Positions 1 to 5,549 of a stretch of 6,090 nucleotides of DNA are shown here, piece by piece. This DNA is from Clostridia bacterium (GTDB taxonomy: Bacteria > Bacillota > Clostridia > Oscillospirales > CAG-272). The notes under the pieces are model-generated. The model saw only the letters and a program-made list of their open reading frames with translations. It made no database searches and had not been told where the DNA came from. The stretch spans positions 1-6,090 of the forward strand of contig JAFQNZ010000291.1 in NCBI GenBank assembly GCA_017395715.1, given 5' to 3'. A program made the position numbers and the translations under genes. Position 1 is the first letter of the stretch, and every line of letters begins with the position of its first letter.

Positions 1-2037
1 CACCTCACGCTCGGGCGATGTTTCGTCGGCGCGGAAGCTTACCTTTAAGCTGTTGTCGATACCGATGGTTTGGTATTTGCCGTCTGTGGCATTTTTGACA
101 AGCTCGCTTGCTTTTTCGGAAAGGGCGGGGGCAATGCGTGCGCGCAGATGCTCGCCCGATTCCTTGATGGCGGCATACGCCAAGAGATACGCTTGGTGTT
201 TGTCCTCGTACTCACGGCGGGTGGCTTCGAGTTCGCTGAGTGCTTCTTTGAGTCCGTCACTGCTTTCAGTGGTGGCGGCGCGGGATGCAATTTCGAGCTC
301 AAGTGTGCGGATCTGCGTGGTAAGCGCGCTTTCTTTTTGGGTGCAGAATTTGTACTGCAGTTTGAGTTCGTTGATATTCTCTACCGAAACCTCGCCGACA
401 TAGGCGGTTCTTTCTTTTTCGGCGGCATACGCTTCACGCGAGAACCCCGAAAGGGCGCTTGCAATGGAATCGTAAGCGAGCTTGGCGTCCCGTGCTTTTT
501 GATCGGCAGCTTCGAGTGCTAAAATGGCTTTGCTTGCTTCTTCGGTTGCTATGGTCAGAGAGTTCTTATCTGTATAAGAGCGTCCCCACTGCGAAAGCAG
601 GGTACTTGCATGCTCAGCAAGCTTCTTTTCGCGTGCCATGCAGTTGTTCCATGCGCTGTTAAGATGCTGATGGCGGCGCTCGTCTTCTCGCACAAGTCGT
701 TCAGCCTCGGCCGACTGTGTGATGTTTTGAATGGCCTCAGCAAGGTCAGCGGCATCAAAGGCATCAAACATGTCTTTCGTGTGTAAGCGGCGCAGAGAAA
801 CGAATGACACAAGGGAAAAGACCAACAAGACTGCCGACAAAGCAAAGAGTCCGTAGCCAACAGGTGCGGGCAGATTCGGAATCAGCCCGATGATGCCGAA
901 AAGCAGTGTGGCAACAAGAGAGAGCGAGAAGCCTGAAAACAGGAGAGCTGTGAGTTTTTGACGGCTCTTTTTTCTTTGCACGGCGGCAGTGAGTGCTTTT
1001 TTGGCGGCATCGATACCGCCAATTTTTTTTGCGGCTTCCAAAATTGCAGCTTCTTTCTCTGTGAGGGTGACTGTGGTAAGGGCATCCTTTTGCATGGCGA
1101 TTGATGCCGTTTCTTTTTCGGCAATCGAAATGTCGGCGTGGCAGGCGCGAAGCGCATCGCGGTATTCGCGCGTGGGAAGAAAGTTGTTTTTTTCGTTTTG
1201 TTCCCGTGTTGCTTTACACGCGGCAAGCGCGTTCTGACAAGCTTCTTTTTTGCGGTCAAGTTCGTCATAGCGGGCAAGTACGGTGCAAGCTTCGATTTGC
1301 TTTAATTTGTCGCTTGTTTCCTGAAGCTTTTGTCGATTGGCTTCCTGTTGTTTGCGGCTTTCCGCCAGGGTCTTGTTTTTCACGGCGAGGAATGCTTCGT
1401 TGTCTTCTGCCTGACGGACTCTGGTTTTCACCTCGTCAATTTCAAGATCCATGGCGTAAAGCTTGCCGCCCTTTTTGTTCTTGTGTAAAAGGAACACGCG
1501 GGCTTCGTCAAGCTTTTTGAGTGCAGTTTTCACGCTGACCGATTCACTTCCCGAAAAGAGAATGTTATCAATGGCGTTGTTCATTTTTTCGGCATCGACA
1601 AGTGATCCGCTTCCTTGCGCTGAAAAGGCGCTTTGCGAGAAAACGTCCTCGGACACACCGAAAAAGTGCTCACCGGGCGAGACGCCTTTCAATACTTCTG
1701 CACCGCTTTCAAGATCGACGATCTTGATCTTTTCTTTGCCGACCGCTTTGGCGGCAGGGGTGACGCGGCGCTCAATGCGGTAGCGTTTGCCGTTGTCATT
1801 CACAACAAGGTAGCCGCCCGAAATGCCGTGATCCCAGTTGGTGTAGCGTGTTTTTTCAGTCATGCTTTGGTCAGGCAGTTTGCCGCAAAGACCGTAAAAG
1901 ATAAATTTGATGAAAGCGGCAATCGTACTTTTTCCGCTTTCGTTATTGCCTCGGAGAATGTTGACCCCGCTTGTTAAGTCGTAAGAGACAGACGAAAGCG
2001 AGCCGAAGCTTTCAATGGCAATTTTTTCAATAAACAA
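1..2037 (-). CDS. YhaN/SbcC-like AAA ATPase with coiled coils and a central membrane hairpin (C-terminus outside window)
   Basis: Probable ATPase subunit of an Mre11-Rad50-like DNA end-processing complex. The window holds 679 codons without a stop. The N-terminus begins MFIEKIAIESFGSL, followed by a Walker A motif GNNESGKST (residues 30-38), the YRIERR strand typical of the SbcC/YhaN group (86-91) and a Q-loop-like FSAQGSGSL (138-146). Long charged, Ala/Glu/Lys-rich coiled-coil stretches lie at about 170-360 and 420-610. Between them, two hydrophobic segments (about 362-386 and 394-415) look like a membrane hairpin in place of the CxxC zinc hook of SbcC/Rad50, which I do not find. Near the left edge the sequence TDGKYQTIGID matches the region just before the ABC signature, so signature and Walker B should follow outside. 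The start is TTG at 2037-2035, 8 bases after GGGAGA. The first in-frame ATG lies beyond Walker A and is excluded. The family call is firm; DNA substrate and membrane location are inferred. Confidence 0.88.
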   Translation of the reverse strand, partial: MFIEKIAIESFGSLSSVSYDLTSGVNILRGNNESGKSTIAAFIKFIFYGLCGKLPDQSMTEKTRYTNWDHGISGGYLVVNDNGKRYRIERRVTPAAKAVGKEKIKIVDLESGAEVLKGVSPGEHFFGVSEDVFSQSAFSAQGSGSLVDAEKMNNAIDNILFSGSESVSVKTALKKLDEARVFLLHKNKKGGKLYAMDLEIDEVKTRVRQAEDNEAFLAVKNKTLAESRKQQEANRQKLQETSDKLKQIEACTVLARYDELDRKKEACQNALAACKATREQNEKNNFLPTREYRDALRACHADISIAEKETASIAMQKDALTTVTLTEKEAAILEAAKKIGGIDAAKKALTAAVQRKKSRQKLTALLFSGFSLSLVATLLFGIIGLIPNLPAPVGYGLFALSAVLLVFSLVSFVSLRRLHTKDMFDAFDAADLAEAIQNITQSAEAERLVREDERRHQHLNSAWNNCMAREKKLAEHASTLLSQWGRSYTDKNSLTIATEEASKAILALEAADQKARDAKLAYDSIASALSGFSREAYAAEKERTAYVGEVSVENINELKLQYKFCTQKESALTTQIRTLELEIASRAATTESSDGLKEALSELEATRREYEDKHQAYLLAYAAIKESGEHLRARIAPALSEKASELVKNATDGKYQTIGIDNSLKVSFRADETSPEREV

Positions 2038-2045
2038 AATGAGAG

Positions 2046-2051
2046 TCTCCC
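2046..2051 (-). promoter_or_regulatory. Ribosome binding site that decides the TTG start of the ATPase gene
   Basis: On the minus strand GGGAGA lies 8 bases upstream of TTG (2037-2035), in the 20-base gap after the stop codon of the HAD gene. The spacing is right for a Shine-Dalgarno site, and no in-frame ATG or GTG lies nearby, so it supports the TTG start. Confidence 0.6.
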
Positions 2052-2057
2052 ATCGGA

Positions 2058-2747
2058 TTATTCGGATACAAGGTTTATGATGTCAAGAAGGTTGTCCACC
2101 GTATATTTGGCATACACGGCGGGTGAAAGGGGCGGGCTGTTAACCGTCACATGGCAAGCATCTATACGATAGCGGTTGGCACCCAAAATGTCACTGCTCT
2201 CTGAGTCGCCGATGACGAGTGCTTTGTCTTTCTCAAAGCCGTCGATGGCGTTTGCCACTGCGTCAAAAAAGCGCGTATCGGGTTTTGAAGCGCCGATCTC
2301 TTCCGAAATGAACACTTTTTCAAAATACTGCCCGAGTCCGCTTTTTTGAAGGCGGGAATTCTGCACGGTCTTGTCGCCGTTTGTAATGAGAAACAGGCGA
2401 AAGCCGCGCGCTTTGAGGGTTTGTAACACCTCTTCGGCATGGGGCAGAAGAATCGCTTGTTCGGCAAGATGCGCTTTGTAGCTTGTGTTGAGGGCAGCAC
2501 CGTCGCCTTGGCGGTTGGTTTCTTCCAAAAAGCGGACAAAGCGTGTGGCAAAAATACCGTCTTTGGTGATCGTGCCTTTTTCAAGTGACTTCCAAAGAGA
2601 ATCGTTAATTGCCGAATAGAGGGGATAGTCTTCGGGTGTTTCGGAAAAGTCGAAATCGGCAAGCGCTTTTTGAAAGGCGATTTTTTCCCCTGCGTGAAAA
2701 TCAAACAGGGTATTGTCGGCATCAAAAAGAAGAAAGGTGTATGTCAT
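2058..2747 (-). CDS. HAD-superfamily hydrolase, YjjG-type (pyrimidine) 5'-nucleotidase
   Basis: 229-residue cytoplasmic phosphatase, full length for the YjjG/YfnB group of HAD subfamily IA. Motif I is LLFDADNTLFDF, with nucleophile D9 and acid/base D11. A helical cap follows (about 15-100). Motif II is LITNGD with T122, motif III is K155 in ASKPD, and motif IV is VIGDSESSDILGA with D181 and D186 for magnesium. The GDSxxSDIxGx form of motif IV and the downstream NRYRIDA segment resemble YjjG, which dephosphorylates dUMP, dTMP and non-canonical pyrimidine nucleotides. Exact substrate is inferred. The ATG at 2747 follows the stop of the upstream nuclease gene by one base (TGATATG) and has only a weak ribosome site, so translation is probably coupled. 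An in-frame TTG at 2780 would add 11 residues but overlaps the upstream gene, lacks a clear ribosome site and precedes the conserved N-terminus. Generic sugar-phosphate HAD activity is an alternative. Confidence 0.9.
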   Translation of the reverse strand: MTYTFLLFDADNTLFDFHAGEKIAFQKALADFDFSETPEDYPLYSAINDSLWKSLEKGTITKDGIFATRFVRFLEETNRQGDGAALNTSYKAHLAEQAILLPHAEEVLQTLKARGFRLFLITNGDKTVQNSRLQKSGLGQYFEKVFISEEIGASKPDTRFFDAVANAIDGFEKDKALVIGDSESSDILGANRYRIDACHVTVNSPPLSPAVYAKYTVDNLLDIINLVSE

Positions 2748-2748
2748 A

Positions 2749-3891
2749 TCAGTTAAAGTCCGAAATGTCATTGCCGGCAAGGGCGGAAAGGGCGTACTTT
2801 AAGGCGCGTGCGGCAAGAATGCGGTGGTTTTCGTCTTCCGATTCCAAAAGCGGCGTGAGCGTGCGGACAAGCTCGCCTTTGATGGTGGGGTCGTTTCGCA
2901 AAGCATCAAGATCGTAATCGGGAGAGGTATGGTCGCGCAGTTCGCAGTAGTAAAGACCCAATGTGATCGATTCGATACCGACAGAGGAAATGTCAAGATG
3001 CCCTGCAAGCGAGCCTTCAAGGGTTAAGCGAAGGAGTGTGTCTTTGCCGAAGCCTTTTTGTTTGATCAGTGCGTTGATCTTGCCAAGCACCTCTTCTTTG
3101 GTGGAAGCGCCTGTGAGGTTCACGCTTTCAACCGCGTAAATACGCTTGCAAAGGCGGAAGAAGGCGGGGCGGCAGGTGAAAGCACCGTCTTGTTTATCGC
3201 ATTCCGCAAGGAAAGCGCCTCGCTCACCGCGGTCATTGAAGGCGCGGGGTTCCAGACTTCCTGCATAGCCGTAGTATGTGTTTTCTATCTTTTGAATGCC
3301 GGGGTTGTTATGGATATGACCGAGTGCCACGTAGTCAAAGCCGGAGTTCGCAATGTCTTCGGTTTTGATGGGGCAATCCTTGCCGTTATCGGCACCAAGC
3401 GTGCCATGACCGCAGAGCAGGGTGATGGTATCGCTTTTGGGAATCGATACGCCGGCAAAGGGATTGTGGTCGAGGATGGGCGAAGTGAACGCATAGCCGT
3501 ACACATCCACAGCATGTCCTGCAATGTTATCAAAATGCAGACAGGAAAGTGTGGGGGATGTGAAAACAGATACGTTTTCGGGAAAGGCAGTTTTGGCGTA
3601 CACGCTGTCGGATGCCGCAAAGTCGTGGTTGCCGGGGGAGATGATAAAACGGCAGTTGGGGTTTGCAGCAAACTGACTTGCAACAAACTCCACAGCATCG
3701 GGCGTGGGGTGGGGGGAGTCGAACAGATCGCCTGCAATCAGCATGATGTCTGCCTGTTCGGTTTTGGCCCAAAACATCAAAGAGGAAAAGGCAGCGCGAA
3801 GCTCAATTTTGCGCGCTTGCGCTTTTTGTAAGTCCTCCATGCGAAAAGGGCTGTCAAGGTGAATATCGGCGGTATGTATGATTTTTAACAA
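2749..3891 (-). CDS. YhaO/SbcD/Mre11-like metallophosphoesterase (DNA repair exonuclease subunit)
   Basis: 380-residue predicted nuclease of the calcineurin-like metallophosphoesterase superfamily. All motifs of the two-metal site are visible: IIHTADIHLDSPF (D9, H11), IAGDLFDS (D55), SPGNHDFA (N88, H89, D90), LLCGHGTLG (H162) and ALGHIHNNPG (H192, H194). A second domain from about residue 220 resembles the capping region of YhaO/SbcD proteins. HLDSPF after the first metal motif and the overall length fit YhaO better than classical SbcD. It should act with the YhaN/SbcC-like ATPase encoded two genes downstream, trimming DNA ends. I chose TTG at 3891, giving MLKIIHTADIHL, because AAAGGG lies 8 bases upstream and family members begin just before this strand. 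TTG codons at 3897 and 3912 would add two or seven residues. It is the first gene of its operon, transcribed from the consensus promoter 38 bases upstream. Role as nuclease is inferred from the family. Confidence 0.9.
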   Translation of the reverse strand: MLKIIHTADIHLDSPFRMEDLQKAQARKIELRAAFSSLMFWAKTEQADIMLIAGDLFDSPHPTPDAVEFVASQFAANPNCRFIISPGNHDFAASDSVYAKTAFPENVSVFTSPTLSCLHFDNIAGHAVDVYGYAFTSPILDHNPFAGVSIPKSDTITLLCGHGTLGADNGKDCPIKTEDIANSGFDYVALGHIHNNPGIQKIENTYYGYAGSLEPRAFNDRGERGAFLAECDKQDGAFTCRPAFFRLCKRIYAVESVNLTGASTKEEVLGKINALIKQKGFGKDTLLRLTLEGSLAGHLDISSVGIESITLGLYYCELRDHTSPDYDLDALRNDPTIKGELVRTLTPLLESEDENHRILAARALKYALSALAGNDISDFN

Positions 3892-3899
3892 GGTCAAAA

Positions 3900-3906
3900 C
3901 CCTTTC
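3900..3906 (-). promoter_or_regulatory. Ribosome binding site for the TTG start of the YhaO-like gene
   Basis: GAAAGGG on the minus strand ends 8 bases before TTG 3891-3889. It is a suitable distance for this start but too close to the in-frame TTG at 3897 and downstream of the one at 3912, so it decides between the three. Confidence 0.55.
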
Positions 3907-3928
3907 TGACAAAATGATTCATACCCAT

Positions 3929-3957
3929 ATTATACATGGTTTTTTCGGGGGTGTCAA
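3929..3957 (-). promoter_or_regulatory. Perfect-consensus vegetative promoter of the yhaO-like operon
   Basis: Reading the minus strand, TTGACA (3957-3952) and TATAAT (3934-3929) are separated by exactly 17 bases, the full sigma-70/sigma-A consensus. Predicted transcription start is near 3922, leaving about 30 bases of leader before the TTG at 3891. An unregulated consensus promoter would be strong. The TTG starts may hold protein output down. Confidence 0.85.
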
Positions 3958-4117
3958 CCGATTTTCCGCGGCAAAAGCAAATCTTTTTTCGACAAAAAAC
4001 GGGATGGTTTTGGATTGTGGGAATGGGGAAAGTCCCTACGAAATCAAATGCAATTTGGGTGAAGGTTTATTTCCGAAAAATCAAATATTGTTTTCATGGC
4101 AAGGTTGTTTTGCGCCG
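3958..4117. other. Intergenic region between the two divergent -35 boxes
   Basis: About 160 bases with no convincing gene. It contains an imperfect palindrome TTTTCCGCGGCAAAA (3962-3976) just upstream of the leftward -35 box, and a T6-CGAC-A6 inverted repeat (3984-3999). A purine-rich G stretch follows (about 4000-4033). The A/T tracts may aid promoter strength or bending, and the palindrome could be an operator. Neither is matched to a known regulator. Confidence 0.5.
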
Positions 4118-4146
4118 TTGACTTTTGGGGGAGAATATGGTAAAAT
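4118..4146 (+). promoter_or_regulatory. Promoter of the rbfA-nrnA-truB operon
   Basis: TTGACT (4118-4123) and TAAAAT (4141-4146) are 17 bases apart, each one base from consensus. A TGG immediately before the -10 box gives an extended -10 element. Transcription should start near 4153, giving a leader of about 43 bases ahead of rbfA. Confidence 0.8.
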
Positions 4147-4155
4147 ATATAAAAT

Positions 4156-4175
4156 GCCGTAGTGTGTATTACGGC
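4156..4175 (+). promoter_or_regulatory. Stem-loop in the rbfA leader
   Basis: GCCGTA (4156-4161) pairs perfectly with TACGGC (4170-4175) around an 8-base loop, with one possible extra G-T pair. It lies a few bases after the predicted transcription start and before the ribosome site. It has no U-tract, so it is not a terminator. It could protect the 5' end of the mRNA or be a binding site; function is not shown. Confidence 0.45.
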
Positions 4176-4182
4176 GATTGTG

Positions 4183-4188
4183 AAAGGA
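4183..4188 (+). promoter_or_regulatory. Ribosome binding site of rbfA
   Basis: AAAGGA lies 7 bases before the ATG at 4196 and fixes the rbfA start. Confidence 0.65.
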
Positions 4189-4195
4189 TGTTACC

Positions 4196-4558
4196 ATGGG
4201 AGCATACAGACAAAGCAGAATCAATGAGGAGATCGCCAAGGCACTTGCCGAGATCCTTCGTAATGTAAAAGAAAAAAGCGTGAGAGAGACGGTTCTCACC
4301 GTAACCGGCGTTTCCTGCGCGCCTGACCTTTCGAATGCCAAGGTGTTTTATTCCTTCTTCGGCAAGGGTGACAAAAAGGAGATCGCCAAGGGTCTGAAGA
4401 ACGCGACGGGCTATATTCGCTCGCAGTTAGCAAGAAGCCTGAATCTGCGCCAGACACCTGAATTGACTTTTGTGTATGACGAGTCGATCGAAAACGGCGC
4501 GCATATTGAAAAACTGCTTGAAAAGATCCGCACCGAAGAGAGTGGCGACAATGACTAA
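4196..4558 (+). CDS. rbfA: 30S ribosome-binding factor RbfA
   Basis: 120-residue cytoplasmic protein, the usual size for RbfA, a single KH-like domain factor that binds the 30S subunit and helps 16S rRNA 5'-end processing and late maturation. Visible family features are the N-terminal helix RINEEIAKALAEIL (8-21), the strand around VTGVSCAPDLSNAKVFYSFFG (with the conserved DLSxAKVY-type motif), the helix containing GYIRSQLARSLNLR, and the RQTPELTFVYDESIENG segment, the hallmark of the family. ATG is supported by AAAGGA 7 bases upstream and by its own promoter. It is the first gene of an operon: the next gene begins 8 bases before the rbfA stop. Usually rbfA follows infB; here the neighbour upstream is divergent and unrelated. 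Confidence 0.97.
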   Translation: MGAYRQSRINEEIAKALAEILRNVKEKSVRETVLTVTGVSCAPDLSNAKVFYSFFGKGDKKEIAKGLKNATGYIRSQLARSLNLRQTPELTFVYDESIENGAHIEKLLEKIRTEESGDND

Positions 4559-5549
4559 TATTTCTTTTGACGAAGTGGTATCGTTCTTTCGTGAGCGGGA
4601 TGATTTTTTGATCCTCTGCCACACCAACCCCGATGAAGATACGCTTGGCTCGGCGTATGCCTTGTATTTGGCGCTTGAAAAGCTTGGCAAGCGCGCAAAG
4701 CTTCTTTGCGATATGCCGATCTCGCGCCGCTCGTCTTCGATCGTCGATCAGGATGTGTTTGAGCCGTTTGATGCCGACTTGCCGTTTGATGGCGAAGCGT
4801 TCAAGGGCTGTACGGTGGTTTCGGTGGATGTGGCTTCGAGCAATATGCTTGGGCGTTTGAAAAAGCATTTTGAAACTAAGACTGATCTGAAAATTGACCA
4901 CCATGCGATCGGCGAGGATTTTGCAAAATATAACTTTACCGATGCCGACTGCGGCGCTTGCGGTATGATTTTGTACCGCATCATCGCTTCTCTTGGCGTG
5001 ATGGATGAAACGATAGCATCCTCGCTGTATATGGCGATCTCTGCCGACACGGGCGGGTTCCGTTACAGCAATACCACAGCTGACACCCACCGCATTGCGG
5101 CAGCACTTCTCGAAGCGGGCGCTGACGGCGCGGCGGTAAACGAGGCGTTGTTTGAAACCAAGAGCAAAAGCGATTTTGCCGCGTTGCAGCTTGGGCTTTC
5201 GAAAATGCGCTATCTTTGCGACGGGCTGGTTTCGCTCATTTCGATCAGCAATGCCGACAAAGAAGCGGCGGGGATCGACGACCGCGATCTTGGCGAGCTT
5301 CCGTCTATTGCGCGTCAGCCCGACGGCGTGCTGCTCGGTTTGGTTTTGAAGCAGACAGACGGCGACGGCAGACGCTTTAAGGTTTCAACAAGAAGCCGCG
5401 AAGGCTTTGATACGGCGGCACTTTGCGCCAAATTCGGCGGCGGCGGTCATGTGCGCGCTGCCGGGGCTACGATCTTTGCCGACTCGATCGCGGAAGCGGA
5501 AAAGAAGCTTCTTGATGCTGTATATCCCATGATTGGAGATTTGACATGA
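4551..5549 (+). CDS. nrnA: DHH-family nanoRNase / pAp phosphatase NrnA
   Basis: 332-residue DHH/DHHA1 phosphoesterase. NrnA enzymes degrade 2-5 nt RNA fragments and convert 3'-phosphoadenosine 5'-phosphate to AMP, using manganese, in the cytoplasm. Motif I is ILCHTNPDEDTLGSA (H24, D28, D30), motif II is VSVDVASSNMLG (D93), motif III is the name-giving LKIDHH (D116, H117, H118), and motif IV is ISADTGGFRYSNT (D166). The C-terminal DHHA1 domain ends in FGGGGHVRAAGA (295-306), which binds substrate. Motif I has E29 where NPDGD is common; metal ligands are kept. ATG at 4551 overlaps rbfA by 8 bases and begins right before the conserved N-terminal helix; upstream TTG 4470 is an extension inside rbfA. 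GAGAG 8 bases upstream is a moderate ribosome site. The rbfA-nrnA-truB order is typical of Firmicutes. Cyclic-di-AMP phosphodiesterase activity (GdpP-like) is less likely because membrane and GGDEF-like domains are absent. Confidence 0.93.
   Translation: MTNISFDEVVSFFRERDDFLILCHTNPDEDTLGSAYALYLALEKLGKRAKLLCDMPISRRSSSIVDQDVFEPFDADLPFDGEAFKGCTVVSVDVASSNMLGRLKKHFETKTDLKIDHHAIGEDFAKYNFTDADCGACGMILYRIIASLGVMDETIASSLYMAISADTGGFRYSNTTADTHRIAAALLEAGADGAAVNEALFETKSKSDFAALQLGLSKMRYLCDGLVSLISISNADKEAAGIDDRDLGELPSIARQPDGVLLGLVLKQTDGDGRRFKVSTRSREGFDTAALCAKFGGGGHVRAAGATIFADSIAEAEKKLLDAVYPMIGDLT

Noticed and set aside
70..522. Plus-strand open frame of 150 codons and a second overlapping one at 53-403
   Set aside because: Both are antisense to the coiled-coil part of the YhaN-like ATPase. 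The Phe/Leu/Cys-rich composition is what the complement of Glu/Lys/Ala codons gives.
3058..3831. Plus-strand open frame of 257 codons
   Set aside because: It is antisense to the YhaO-like gene, whose minus-strand frame carries every metallophosphoesterase motif. The plus-strand product shows no recognisable motif and has no promoter or good ribosome site.
3857..3922. Possible 22-codon leader peptide on the minus strand starting at the predicted transcription start
   Set aside because: Its ATG would be at or next to the first transcribed base, without a ribosome site. It shows no run of regulatory codons and no attenuator follows.
3878..4162. Plus-strand open frame of 94 codons across the intergenic region
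   Set aside because: It begins inside the YhaO-like gene, crosses both divergent promoters and has no ribosome site or motif. Probably chance.
4296..5090. Minus-strand open frame of 264 codons
   Set aside because: It lies opposite the end of rbfA and much of nrnA, both supported by conserved motifs. The product is Arg/His-rich and unlike any family I know.
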